A DNA stretch of 64,000 nt from NCBI GenBank assembly GCA_963777905.1, contig CAVZSM010000013.1, forward strand, positions 150,417-214,416, written 5' to 3'. The translations under genes were made by a program, and so were the position numbers. Of this stretch, positions 6,414-15,159 are shown piece by piece. Position 1 is the first letter of the stretch; the number at the start of each line of letters is the position of its first letter. The stretch comes from Trebonia sp963777905. GTDB taxonomy: Bacteria; Actinomycetota; Actinomycetes; Streptosporangiales; Streptosporangiaceae. The notes under the pieces were generated by a model. It had not been told where the DNA came from, did not search any database, and saw only the letters and a program-made list of their open reading frames with translations.

Positions 6414-8871
6414 TCGTGTCCGGTCCTTTCCCGCGCGATTGCGGGTCCTCTACCGGCAAGGTGATCACGAAGCAGGTGCCCCGCGGCGCCTGCTCCAGCT
6501 CCATCCGGCCGCCGTGCGCGGCCACGATGCCGGTGGCGATAGACAGGCCGAGCCCCACGCCGGACCCGCGTGAGCCGTGCCGCCGCGCGTCGGGCAGCCA
6601 GGCCTCCCCGGCGGGCGCGCCCACGAGCTCGGGCGGCATGCCCTCGCCGTCGTCGGCCACCTTGACCGTCACCGTGCCCGGCTCCGTCGCCTCGGCCACT
6701 ACCAGCACCCTAGTCCCTGGCGGGTTGTGCCCGAACGCGTTGCTCAGCAGGTTGACGAACACCTGCTCGAGCCGGTCGTGGTCGGCCCAGATGGCCGGCA
6801 GGCCGGGCGCGCACTTCACCTCCACCTGCGGTCCGCTGGCCGGCGGCAGGCAGGCGACCGCGGCATCGAGCACCAGCGGGATGTCGCACCAGTCGGACTG
6901 CAGCCGGAAGATCCCGGACTCGATCGCGGAGAAGTCGAGCAGGTCGTTGACCAGCCGGCCGAGACGGGCCGACTCGGCGGAGATGCGGGACAGGAAGCGC
7001 TGCTGCGACTCGTCGTCCCAGGTCACGTCCTTCAACAGCAGGCTGGTCGCGTACCCGGTGATCGCGGTGAGCGGCGTGCGCAGCTCGTGGCTGAGCCTGC
7101 GCAGGAACGCGCGTTGCAGTTCCTGCGACTGGCGCAGCGCCATCGCCTCCTGGTGCGCGGCCAGGGCCTTCTCCCGTTCCAGCGCCATCCGCAGGCTGTG
7201 AGCCGCGTCCTCGATCAGGTCGGTCGCGTCGTCGGGGGACATGCCGTCCCGCCACGAAGCGAGCAGTATGGTCTGGCCGTCAGGGGCGGCGAACGTGACC
7301 GTCAGGCTCCGGTCCTCGCCGGCCATGGCGACGCCCTCCGGGGCGCCGCGCTCCAGGGCCGCCAGTGCCGCCCAGAGCGTCTCCGGGGGCATGGACGCGC
7401 CGCCGGAGTAGGCCCGAACGGCCGGGATGCCGTCGGGCGCCGCGGTGACCAGCGCCACCTCGTCGGCGTCCAGACCACCCCGCAGCGCGTGCAGCACGAT
7501 GTGCAGGGCCTCCGCCACCGGCACCGGGCCGGCCAGCGTCTGCAGCACCTCGCGGATGGTCTCGAGCAGCCGGTTGCGGGCCGTGAGCTGGTCCAGCAGC
7601 CGGTCCCGGTCGATCGCGCTCGCCGCGTAGCCGGCGTACAGGGCGGCGAGGTCGAGGTCGTCGCGCTGCGGCTTGCCCGACACCGCGCGGAACACTGTGA
7701 TGACCCCGAGCAGGCCGCCAGGCCCGAGCACCGGCACCGACCAGGAACTGGCGACCTTCGCCGTCCTGGCGAGATCGCCGAAGATGGTCCACGAGCCCGT
7801 GCCGGCCCGGATGTTGTCCTCGATGACCGGCTGCTGCGTGGCGGCCGCGAGTCCCACCGGACCGCCGCCCGCGCCGTACGGCAGCCGCGACCAGGCGGCG
7901 AGCACCGGCGCCGGCACCCCGAACGAGGCCGCGCACACGAGCTCGGGCGACAGGTACCCCTCTGCGCCGGGGGCAAGCAAATGGATGCACAAGCGCTCGC
8001 TGCCGAGCGCGGCGCCGAGCGCCGACAGGATCAGCGACAGGCTGGACGACGGCTCGGAGGAGACGAGCCGCCCGGTGAGCCTGTGCAGCCGGGTCAGCTG
8101 ACGGCGGGCCGAGGAGTCCACGGCCTGCCCGGAGACCAGCGCCACGACGTCGTCCGGGTGCACCTCGCTCGGCGACACCTCGGCGACGACCCGTCCGTGC
8201 CGCAGGACGACGATCCGGTCCGCGAGCCGGAACATCTGCCCGGTGTCGTGGCAGGAGAGCAGGATCGTCGTGCCCTGCTCGCGCAGCCGGCTGATCAGGC
8301 GCTCGACCAGGGCCGATTCCTGCACGCCCAGGGAGGCGGTCGGCTCGTCGAGCAGCAGCACCCGCGGATCGTGCGCCATGGCCCTGGCGACCGCCACCAT
8401 CTGCCGCTGCCCGCCGGACAGGGACTTGACCGACCGCGTAGTGTCCCGCAGCGGGATGCCGAGCCGGTTGAACAGCTTGGCCGCGTCGCCGTGAAGTGCC
8501 ACGTCGGAGAACAGGTGCCTGAAACGCTCGTTGCCGAGCATGACGTTCGACGCGACGTCGAGGTTGTCGTTCAGCGGGACGTCCTGCCAGACGATGCGCA
8601 CGCCCAGCCGCGCGGCCGCGGCCAGATTCGGCGTGACCGGCCGGCCGCCCAGCCTGATCGTTCCGGAGACGGGGGTGACGTCGCCCGCGATGGCGCGGAT
8701 CAGCGTCGTCTTCCCGGCGCCGTTCTCCCCGGCGAGCGCCACGAGCTCCCCGGCCTGCACCGCCAGGTCGACCCCGTCCAGTGCTGTAAGCGCACCGAAA
8801 CGCACAGTAAGCGAAGAGACCGTCAGTTCCGGCGCCGCGCCGATGGCGCCAGGCTGTACGCTGACTGTCAC
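6406..8871 (-). CDS. ABC ATPase - GAF - histidine kinase fusion protein
   Basis: An 821-residue sensor kinase with a complete transporter ATPase at its N-terminus. Residues 15-250 are an ABC domain with Walker A GENGAGKT (48-55), Q-loop Gln96, LSGGQ (151-155), Walker B VLLLDEPT (171-178) and H-loop His208. It is closest in style to the free sugar ATPase encoded at 3135-3962. Residues ~275-425 look like a GAF domain and ~440-560 like a second, more divergent one. The kinase core follows: H-box SHELRTP with His595, N-box NLLSNAFGHN (707-716), G1 DDGEGM (740-745) and G2 GSGVGLGL (769-776). No transmembrane segment is visible, so it is cytoplasmic or docked on membrane partners. A GTG at 8871 is the most sensible start. 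The frame is open to 9006, with another GTG at 8907. Confidence 0.9.
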   Translation of the reverse strand: MTVSVQPGAIGAAPELTVSSLTVRFGALTALDGVDLAVQAGELVALAGENGAGKTTLIRAIAGDVTPVSGTIRLGGRPVTPNLAAAARLGVRIVWQDVPLNDNLDVASNVMLGNERFRHLFSDVALHGDAAKLFNRLGIPLRDTTRSVKSLSGGQRQMVAVARAMAHDPRVLLLDEPTASLGVQESALVERLISRLREQGTTILLSCHDTGQMFRLADRIVVLRHGRVVAEVSPSEVHPDDVVALVSGQAVDSSARRQLTRLHRLTGRLVSSEPSSSLSLILSALGAALGSERLCIHLLAPGAEGYLSPELVCAASFGVPAPVLAAWSRLPYGAGGGPVGLAAATQQPVIEDNIRAGTGSWTIFGDLARTAKVASSWSVPVLGPGGLLGVITVFRAVSGKPQRDDLDLAALYAGYAASAIDRDRLLDQLTARNRLLETIREVLQTLAGPVPVAEALHIVLHALRGGLDADEVALVTAAPDGIPAVRAYSGGASMPPETLWAALAALERGAPEGVAMAGEDRSLTVTFAAPDGQTILLASWRDGMSPDDATDLIEDAAHSLRMALEREKALAAHQEAMALRQSQELQRAFLRRLSHELRTPLTAITGYATSLLLKDVTWDDESQQRFLSRISAESARLGRLVNDLLDFSAIESGIFRLQSDWCDIPLVLDAAVACLPPASGPQVEVKCAPGLPAIWADHDRLEQVFVNLLSNAFGHNPPGTRVLVVAEATEPGTVTVKVADDGEGMPPELVGAPAGEAWLPDARRHGSRGSGVGLGLSIATGIVAAHGGRMELEQAPRGTCFVITLPVEDPQSRGKGPDTID

Positions 8872-9000
8872 GGTGTCAATTCTTATCGGATACCCCCTGA
8901 CAGGCACAATCGCCCGCGATTGGGTAGCTCCCCACCGGATACTAGAAGGGTGTCGGGATCTGCTGCGCGCCGGGTGAGGCAAGGTCCTGCCCGGCGCGCT

Positions 9001-9798
9001 GTGCATAAAGAGGTCCGGTTCGGGCGGGCTGAGCTCGTGCCAGATCTATCCAGAACGGGCTCGTGGCTCCTCTTCACCGACGGCATCCCGCAGAGCCAGG
9101 TGGACACCGAGGATCCCGGCTACCTGGAGTTCGAGTACGTCCGCCGCATCGGGCACATCGCCGACCTGGCGTTCCCCGCGGGCGAGCCGCTGCGCGTGCT
9201 GCACCTGGGCGGCGGCGGCCTGACGCTGCCCCGCTACCTCGCGCACACCAGGCCCGGGTCACGGCAGCTGGTCGCCGAACTGGACGTGCCGCTCACCGAG
9301 CTGGTCCGCAAGCACCTGCCACTGCCGCCCGGGCACGGCATCCGGGTCCGGGCGGCCGACGCGAGAGAGGTGCTCGAGTCTGTCCGTGCCGCGAGCTACG
9401 ACCTGGTGATCAGCGACGTGTACGCGGGCGCCAAGACCCCGTTCCACCTGACCACGGCCGAGGCCGCCCGCGCCGCGGCCCGCGCGCTGCGCAGCGGCGG
9501 CGTGTACACGGTGAACGTCGCCGACGGGCCGCCGCTCCAGCAGGCGCGCCGGGCAGTCGCCACCATACGTTCTGAATACAAGGAAACCTGCATGATCGCC
9601 GAGCCGGCCGTGCTGCGCGGACGCCGGCTCGGCAACCTCGTGCTGGCGGGAAGCGACCGCCCGCTGCCGTACGCGGAGCTGCGGCGCGCGGCGGCGGGCG
9701 ACCCGTTCCCCGCCCGGGTGCTCGACGGCGACGAGCTCGCCCGCTTCGCATCAGGCGCATCAATAATCACGGATGGGACGAATGTGCCCGCGAAGTAA
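9001..9798 (+). CDS. Spermidine-synthase-like SAM-dependent enzyme
   Basis: A 265-residue soluble protein with the Rossmann fold of spermidine synthases and methyltransferases. The glycine-rich SAM motif is VLHLGGGGLTLPRYLA, followed by the acidic VAELD strand end, and YDLVISDVYAG carries the conserved Asp of motif IV. The N-terminal FGRAELVPDLSRTGSWLLFTDG matches actinobacterial proteins annotated as spermidine synthase or 'fused MFS/spermidine synthase' without the MFS part. Polyamine synthesis is not proven. The start is a GTG at 9001 with a weak ribosome binding site. A later GTG at the VPDLSRT position is possible. It is divergent from the kinase gene. Confidence 0.75.
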   Translation: MHKEVRFGRAELVPDLSRTGSWLLFTDGIPQSQVDTEDPGYLEFEYVRRIGHIADLAFPAGEPLRVLHLGGGGLTLPRYLAHTRPGSRQLVAELDVPLTELVRKHLPLPPGHGIRVRAADAREVLESVRAASYDLVISDVYAGAKTPFHLTTAEAARAAARALRSGGVYTVNVADGPPLQQARRAVATIRSEYKETCMIAEPAVLRGRRLGNLVLAGSDRPLPYAELRRAAAGDPFPARVLDGDELARFASGASIITDGTNVPAK

Positions 9799-9848
9799 CA
9801 GGACGGGTTCGCGCACGTCGCCCCGCTCCTGCGTCTACCCTTGCCAGC

Positions 9849-11270
9849 ATGGACTTGCCGCCTTCAGGTTGGTACCCGGATCCGTTCGGGGTGCCCGGAC
9901 TGCTGCGCTGGTGGGACGGGTCGACCTGGACCCACCACACCCACGCTGACGCCGCGACGGACGCCGACGGCGGCGGGTCCGCTGCCGCGGCGCAACCGGG
10001 CACCTCGCAGCACACGGCGGTGCAGGCAACCAGCGTGCAGGCAACCAGCGTGCAGGCAACCAGCGTGCAGGCAACCACAGTGCAGCCAGCGGTCCAGCTC
10101 ACGGCCGAGCCGCCGGCCGCCAGCACGCTGGCGACGACCGTCCCGCAGCCGGTGCTGCTGCCGACGGCCGTGCAGCCGGCCGTGGAAGCGGCGGCGGCCC
10201 AGTCGGCGGCCGTTCAGGCGACCACTGTCCAGCCAATGATGGTACAGCCTGCCGGGCAGCCGGGCGCCGTCCAGCCCACGACGGTGCAGCCGCTCGCGAT
10301 GCAGGCTGGCGGTGGGCACGACGGCAACGGCACTCAGGTGCTGTTCCTCGGCGACGACACGTGGACGGGCCAGGGCGCGCCCGGCGGCCCGAACGGCTCA
10401 GGCGGCGCGCCGGGGGGCGACCGGTACGGGTACCAGCGCGCGCAGCGGCGGCGCAGGATATGGGTGGCGAGCGGTCTCGCGGGCGGCACCGTGGTCGCCC
10501 TCGGTGTCATCGCGCTCGTGGTGAACACTCTAGGCCCGAGTTCGGCGAGCTCGGGCGCCACGCAGGCCCCGACCCCGACCGCCCCGGTCGCCGCGGCGAC
10601 GTCCGCCGCGCCGTCGCCGAGCCCGAGCGCCACGGCGACAGGGACCTCCGCAACGCTCGCCGACGGCCAGACGGGGCTGTCCTACGCGCAGCTGGCCGCC
10701 CCGTGGGGGCCCACCTGCCCCGGCGGCCTGAACAGCCAGGGTTTCAGCTGGACGGCCGGCGAGTCCGCCGTCGCCGGGCAGGTCAACGGGCAGACCACCT
10801 GGTACGGCGCCGCCTGCTCCGCGCCGCTGCCGCAGCAGTACGGGTATAACGGCGTGGCCGACCTGGCGAACGTCACGACCACGCTGGCGAACCAGTTCAA
10901 CGGCTCTTACTACCAGGCGCTGAGCCACAACTACCAGCAGGAGCTCAGCCAGCCGGTCCAGGTCAGCGGGCACGCCGGCTGGGAGGTCAAGTTCCTGATC
11001 ACCTACACGAACGCGTCGGGGCAAGGGCTGTCGTGGAGCGACGAGATGGGCGCGGTGGTGGTCGCGGACAGCGGCACCGGGGCGGCGCCGGCCGTGTTCT
11101 ACGTGTCCGTCCCCGGCAACCTCGGGGAGAGCAACGTGGACACGCTGGTCTCCTCGCTGCAGCTCAGCGTGACGCCGCAGGAGGCCGCCTCGGCCTCCGC
11201 GTCGGCGTCGGCGTCGGCGACGACGCCGCCCGCACCTGGCAACGGCAACGGGGACGGTAACAACCCCTAG
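9849..11270 (+). CDS. DUF2510 membrane protein with pentapeptide repeats
   Basis: A 473-residue protein of unknown function. It opens with a DUF2510 domain (GWYPDPFGVPGLLRWWDGSTWT), common in actinobacterial membrane proteins. A long low-complexity region follows, built from VQATS/VQPTT-like pentapeptides. One hydrophobic segment near 200-225 (WVASGLAGGTVVALGVIALVV) is the likely membrane anchor, and the C-terminal ~230 residues lie outside, after a Thr/Pro/Ala/Ser linker. That outer domain has two Cys (GPTCPGG and GAACSAP) and ends in a Ser/Ala repeat. The gene converges on the MFS gene, with stops four bases apart. Confidence 0.8.
   Translation: MDLPPSGWYPDPFGVPGLLRWWDGSTWTHHTHADAATDADGGGSAAAAQPGTSQHTAVQATSVQATSVQATSVQATTVQPAVQLTAEPPAASTLATTVPQPVLLPTAVQPAVEAAAAQSAAVQATTVQPMMVQPAGQPGAVQPTTVQPLAMQAGGGHDGNGTQVLFLGDDTWTGQGAPGGPNGSGGAPGGDRYGYQRAQRRRRIWVASGLAGGTVVALGVIALVVNTLGPSSASSGATQAPTPTAPVAAATSAAPSPSPSATATGTSATLADGQTGLSYAQLAAPWGPTCPGGLNSQGFSWTAGESAVAGQVNGQTTWYGAACSAPLPQQYGYNGVADLANVTTTLANQFNGSYYQALSHNYQQELSQPVQVSGHAGWEVKFLITYTNASGQGLSWSDEMGAVVVADSGTGAAPAVFYVSVPGNLGESNVDTLVSSLQLSVTPQEAASASASASASATTPPAPGNGNGDGNNP
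10020..10079 (+). repeat. Four tandem 15-bp coding repeats
   Basis: GTGCAGGCAACCAGC is repeated at 10020, 10035 and 10050 without change, and a fourth copy at 10065 differs at the last two bases. They encode VQATS pentapeptides inside the DUF2510 protein. The exact DNA identity suggests recent slippage, so copy number may vary between strains. Confidence 0.95.
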
Positions 11271-11274
11271 GAGC

Positions 11275-12561
11275 TCACCGGGAAGCGGCGGGGACCTCAT
11301 CCTTATCGGGGCTGGCCTTACCGGGGCTGGCCTTATCGGCGCTGCTGCTGCCGGACGCGGCGCCGGCCAGCGCGGGGAGGGCCGCGAGCAGCGCGGCGCC
11401 GCTGAGCACGCCACCCACGATGTACGCGGCGCGCAAGCCGGCCGCGTGCGCGATGAACCCGCCGGCCAGCGCGCCGAGCGGCATCAGCCCCCAGCCGAGC
11501 ATCCGGTACACGCTGTTGACCCGTCCGAGCAGCTCGGCGGGGACGATACGCTGCCGCATGGTCACGGTGACGACGTTCCACATCGTGACGAAGAACCCGT
11601 TGCACGCCATCAGCGCGGCGGCCGCGGCGAAGTCCGGTGCCAGCCCGATCCCTACGTCGAGGGCGGCGAACGCCGCCATCGCCACGATCAGCGACGTCAG
11701 CAGCCCCAGCCGGCGGGTGATCGCGGGGTTCACCAGGCCGCCGAGCACGCTGCCGATGGCGGCAGCGGTCCACAGCAGCCCGTAGCCGCCAGTGCCGACG
11801 TGCAGCGTCTGGGTCGCCAGCAGCACCAGGGTGACCTGGCCCATCTGGCTGCTGAAGTTGGACACGCCGAGCAGCAGCGCGACGGTGCGCAGCAGCCGGT
11901 GCCCGGCCAGCCAGCGCACGCCCTCGGCGATCTGGGCGCGCATCCGCTGCTCGCTGCGCGGCTGTGTTGTGCGGGACTGTGTCGTGCGGGACTTCGCGGT
12001 GCGGGGCAGGCCGGCCAGCAGCGCCGCCGACCCGGCGAAGCTCACGGCGTCCAGGCCGAACGGCAGCGCCGCCCGCACCGCGAACAGCGCGCTGCCCAGC
12101 GGCGGCCCGACGAACGTCTCGCCGATCGTCAGCACGACCTGCTGGTTCCCGTTGGCCCTTGGCAGCAGGTCGGCGGGCACCAGCGCGGGAAGCGCGGACT
12201 GCTCGGCGTTGCTGAACACCACTTCCGCGCAGCCGAGCAGGAACCCGGCGGCGGCCAGCACGGCGATGCCCGCCGTGCGCGTCATGATGAGAATGGTCAG
12301 CACTGCCATGACGGCGAACTGGACCGTCTGGGAGCGCCACATCAGCGCCACCCGGTCGTGGCGGTCGACGATCGCCCCGGCCGGCAGCGACAGCAGCAGC
12401 CACGGCAGGAACATCGCGGCCGACACCAGCGAGATCAGCCGCGGGTCCTTCGTCACGGTGACCGCGAACAGCGGCAGCGCCGACACGAGCGCGCCGTCGC
12501 CGGCGTAGCTCACCGCGTTAGCCCACCACAGCCGCCAGTAGGCGGAACCCAGCCTGGTCAC
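11275..12561 (-). CDS. MFS transporter (drug-efflux type)
   Basis: A 428-residue major facilitator protein with about twelve hydrophobic segments and the cytoplasmic loop motif GAIVDRHDRVALM between helices 2 and 3. It resembles the actinobacterial MFS clade usually encoded beside ArsR-type DUF5937 regulators, as here, where the regulator gene is divergent 58 bases away. The substrate is unknown, and efflux of a toxic compound is likely. The C-terminus has a small Lys/Ala/Ser/Pro repeat. Expression is probably controlled from the shared intergenic palindrome. Confidence 0.85.
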   Translation of the reverse strand: MTRLGSAYWRLWWANAVSYAGDGALVSALPLFAVTVTKDPRLISLVSAAMFLPWLLLSLPAGAIVDRHDRVALMWRSQTVQFAVMAVLTILIMTRTAGIAVLAAAGFLLGCAEVVFSNAEQSALPALVPADLLPRANGNQQVVLTIGETFVGPPLGSALFAVRAALPFGLDAVSFAGSAALLAGLPRTAKSRTTQSRTTQPRSEQRMRAQIAEGVRWLAGHRLLRTVALLLGVSNFSSQMGQVTLVLLATQTLHVGTGGYGLLWTAAAIGSVLGGLVNPAITRRLGLLTSLIVAMAAFAALDVGIGLAPDFAAAAALMACNGFFVTMWNVVTVTMRQRIVPAELLGRVNSVYRMLGWGLMPLGALAGGFIAHAAGLRAAYIVGGVLSGAALLAALPALAGAASGSSSADKASPGKASPDKDEVPAASR

Positions 12562-12600
12562 GTCCGCCAGCCTGCTTGCCGCCAGCGGCGGCGTCCACGT

Positions 12601-12617
12601 TTTAGAGTTAAGCTAAA
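12601..12617. promoter_or_regulatory. Candidate operator between MFS and ArsR genes
   Basis: An AT-rich inverted repeat TTTAG-N7-CTAAA ends two bases before the GTG start of the regulator, in an otherwise GC-rich divergent gap of 58 bp. Its position suits binding by the regulator to silence both genes. Confidence 0.45.
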
Positions 12618-12619
12618 TC

Positions 12620-13666
12620 GTGATCAGGTTTGAGATCGGGGTGGCGGACCTGGCCGCCAGCCGGTTCGCGTTCTCGCCGCTGGACGAGACCGTCATGGCG
12701 ATCCGGCTGCTCGCGGAGCCTGGGAAGTCCGCGGTGAACGCCCCCTGGGTGCGGTGGGCACAGGCGGAGCTGGCTAGCCGCCCGCAGCCGCTGGGCCGGG
12801 TGTGGCCGCTCCTCATCAACGGGCTGCCGTATTACCCGGAGTTCCTGATCCCCGCCCCGGCGGTCCACTGTCCCGCCTTCGACACCGAACTGGACCGGCT
12901 GCGCGCCACCCCCGCCGAGTCAGTGCGGGCCAGCCTGGGGCGGGTGTTCGGCGGTGTGACCTGGCCGGCCAGCGCGGTCGAGCTCGCGGCACGCCCCGCG
13001 CCCTGCCTGGCGGAGATCGCGGCCGAGCTGGCGGGGTTCCACGACCGGCTGATCGCCCCGCACTGGCAGCGGATGCACGCCGTCCTGGACGCCGACGTCG
13101 CCTACCGGGGCAGGCTGCTGGCCGACGGCGGCGCCCGGGCGCTGCTGCACGACCTGCACTCCGACCTCCACTGGGACGAGGGCGTGCTGACGATCAGCGA
13201 ACCGGACCCGCGGTTCCACGATGTGGTGCTCGGACCGGACGGGGTGGTGATCATGCCGAGCGTGTTCGGCTGGCCTGACGTGTCGGTGCGCAAGCAGACC
13301 AGCACGCAGACGACGCTGCACTACCCGGCGCGCGGCGCCGCCACCGTGTGGTACGCCGACAACGCCGCGGGGGGCGGCGCGCCGGAGCCGGGCGGCGCCG
13401 CCACCGCGGAGCTGCTCGGCACGGTGCGCGCCCGGCTGCTCAGCGCGCTGCGCTCGCCCGCCACGACCACCGCGCTTGCCCGGGCCCTCGGCGTCACGCC
13501 TGGCGCGGTGTCGCAGCACCTTTCGGTCCTGCACAGGGCGGGGCTGGCCGACCGGACCCGCGTCGGCCGCACCGTGCTGTACCAGGCCACCGACCTGGGC
13601 CTGGCCCTGCTCGACCCGCCGCGGCCCGTCCCATCGAGGCACCGTCCTGACGCGGCCGCGGGTTAG
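12620..13666 (+). CDS. ArsR-type transcriptional regulator with DUF5937 domain
   Basis: A 348-residue regulator. The N-terminal ~250 residues match the DUF5937 ligand/oligomer domain (starting MIRFEIGVADLAASRFAFSPLDE). A winged helix near 270-335 contains TTALARALGVTPGAVSQHLSVLHRAGLADRTRVGRTVLYQ, the recognition region of ArsR proteins. No metal-binding Cys pair is seen, so the effector is probably not a metal ion. The GTG start lies only two bases after the candidate operator, so the transcript is likely short-leadered or leaderless. Its stop overlaps the mmsA stop by four bases. Confidence 0.88.
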   Translation: MIRFEIGVADLAASRFAFSPLDETVMAIRLLAEPGKSAVNAPWVRWAQAELASRPQPLGRVWPLLINGLPYYPEFLIPAPAVHCPAFDTELDRLRATPAESVRASLGRVFGGVTWPASAVELAARPAPCLAEIAAELAGFHDRLIAPHWQRMHAVLDADVAYRGRLLADGGARALLHDLHSDLHWDEGVLTISEPDPRFHDVVLGPDGVVIMPSVFGWPDVSVRKQTSTQTTLHYPARGAATVWYADNAAGGGAPEPGGAATAELLGTVRARLLSALRSPATTTALARALGVTPGAVSQHLSVLHRAGLADRTRVGRTVLYQATDLGLALLDPPRPVPSRHRPDAAAG

Positions 13667-15159
13667 GAGTTCACCGGGAAGCCGAGGTTCACCCCGCCGT
13701 GGCTGGGGTCGGGCCAGCGGGAGGTGACGACTTTGCCGTGGGTGTAGAAGTGCACGCCTTCGGTGCCGTGCACGTGCGTGTCGCCGAACAGCGACGACTT
13801 CCACCCGCCGAACGAGTAGTACGCCATCGGCACCGGGATCGGCACGTTGACGCCCACCATGCCGATCTCCGCCTCGGAGACGAACCGGCGGGCCGCTCCC
13901 CCGTCGCAGGTGAAGACCGCCACGCCGTTGCCGTACGGGCTGTTGTTGACCAGGCTGACCGCCGCCTCGTACGACGGCGCGCGCAGCATCGACAGCACCG
14001 GGCCGAAGATCTCCTCGGTGTAGCAGCTCATCTCCGGGGTCACGTGGTCGAGCACGCTGGGCCCGAGCCAGAAGCCGCCCGCGTCGCCGCCGGTGACCGG
14101 GTGCCGCCTGCCGTCGATCGGCAGCGACGCGCCCTGGGCCACCCCGGAGTCAAGGTAGGACGCCACCTTGTCCCGGTGCGGCCCGGTCACGAGCGGGCCC
14201 ATCTCGGACCGCTCGTCGGCGCCAGGCCCCACGATCAGCTTGCCGACCCGGTCCTTGATCTTCGCCAGCAGCTCATCGCCGACCGGGTCGACCGCGACGA
14301 GGGCCGAGATCGCCATGCAGCGCTCCCCCGCCGAGCCGAACCCGGCGGACACCGCGGCGTCGGCGGCCAGGTCGAGGTCCGCGTCGGGCAGCACGACCAT
14401 GTGGTTCTTCGCGCCGCCGAGCGCCTGCACCCGCTTGCCGTGGCTCGTGCCCGTTTCGTAGACGTACCTGGCGATCGGCGTGGACCCGACGAAGCTGACC
14501 GCGGCCACGTCCGGGTGGGTGAGCAGCGCGTCGACCGCGACCTTGTCGCCGTGCACCACGTTGAACACCCCGTCGGGCAGCCCGGCCTGCGCCCACAGCC
14601 TGGCCAGCAGCAGCGACGCGGACGGGTCCTTCTCCGACGGCTTGAGCACGAACGTGTTGCCGCAGGCGATAGCCAGCGGGAACATCCACATCGGCACCAT
14701 GGCCGGGAAGTTGAACGGGGTGATCCCGGCCACCACGCCGAGCGGCTGGCGGATCGAGTACGAGTCCACGCTAGTGGACACGTTCTCCGAGTAGCCGCCC
14801 TTGAGCAAGTGCGGAATGCCGCAGGCGAACTCCACCACCTCCAGGCCGCGGGCGACCTCCCCCGCGGCGTCCGCGGCGACCTTGCCGTGCTCGGCGGTGA
14901 TCAGGGCGGCGAGATCAGCGGTGTGCTCCCTGATGAGCTCGCGGAACGCGAACATGATGCTGGCCCGCCTGGCCAGCGACACCCGCCGCCAGCTCGCGAA
15001 CGCCTCGGCCGCGGCCCGCACGGCCGCGTCCACATCGTCCGCGGTGGCGAAGTCGACGTGCCCGCTGACCTGGCCGGTCGCCGGATCGTAGACGTCGCCG
15101 TGCCGCTCCGCCCCCGCCGTCCATGGCTTGCCGCCGATCCAGTGCGTTACGTGTTTCAC
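13663..15159 (-). CDS. mmsA: CoA-acylating (methyl)malonate-semialdehyde dehydrogenase
   Basis: A 498-residue NAD-dependent aldehyde dehydrogenase. It should convert methylmalonate or malonate semialdehyde to propionyl- or acetyl-CoA, as in valine, beta-alanine and inositol breakdown. The catalytic Cys is at ~281 in GSAGERCMAISALVAV, and the cofactor motif GSTPIARY (225-232) and ITPFNFPAMVPMWMFP (~146-161) are characteristic of MmsA. The start codon overlaps the aminotransferase stop by four bases (ATGA type), so the two enzymes act in sequence: transamination makes the semialdehyde, and this enzyme oxidises it. Confidence 0.9.
   Translation of the reverse strand: MKHVTHWIGGKPWTAGAERHGDVYDPATGQVSGHVDFATADDVDAAVRAAAEAFASWRRVSLARRASIMFAFRELIREHTADLAALITAEHGKVAADAAGEVARGLEVVEFACGIPHLLKGGYSENVSTSVDSYSIRQPLGVVAGITPFNFPAMVPMWMFPLAIACGNTFVLKPSEKDPSASLLLARLWAQAGLPDGVFNVVHGDKVAVDALLTHPDVAAVSFVGSTPIARYVYETGTSHGKRVQALGGAKNHMVVLPDADLDLAADAAVSAGFGSAGERCMAISALVAVDPVGDELLAKIKDRVGKLIVGPGADERSEMGPLVTGPHRDKVASYLDSGVAQGASLPIDGRRHPVTGGDAGGFWLGPSVLDHVTPEMSCYTEEIFGPVLSMLRAPSYEAAVSLVNNSPYGNGVAVFTCDGGAARRFVSEAEIGMVGVNVPIPVPMAYYSFGGWKSSLFGDTHVHGTEGVHFYTHGKVVTSRWPDPSHGGVNLGFPVNS

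Noticed and set aside
6577..9798. 1073-codon plus-strand open frame
   Set aside because: Up to about 9000 it is the GC-rich antisense of the fusion kinase. Only the part from 9001 encodes a recognisable protein.
9849..11270. Signal peptide or surface adhesin role for the DUF2510 protein
   Set aside because: There is no N-terminal signal. The single hydrophobic segment is internal, so the N-terminus is cytoplasmic and adhesion cannot be claimed.
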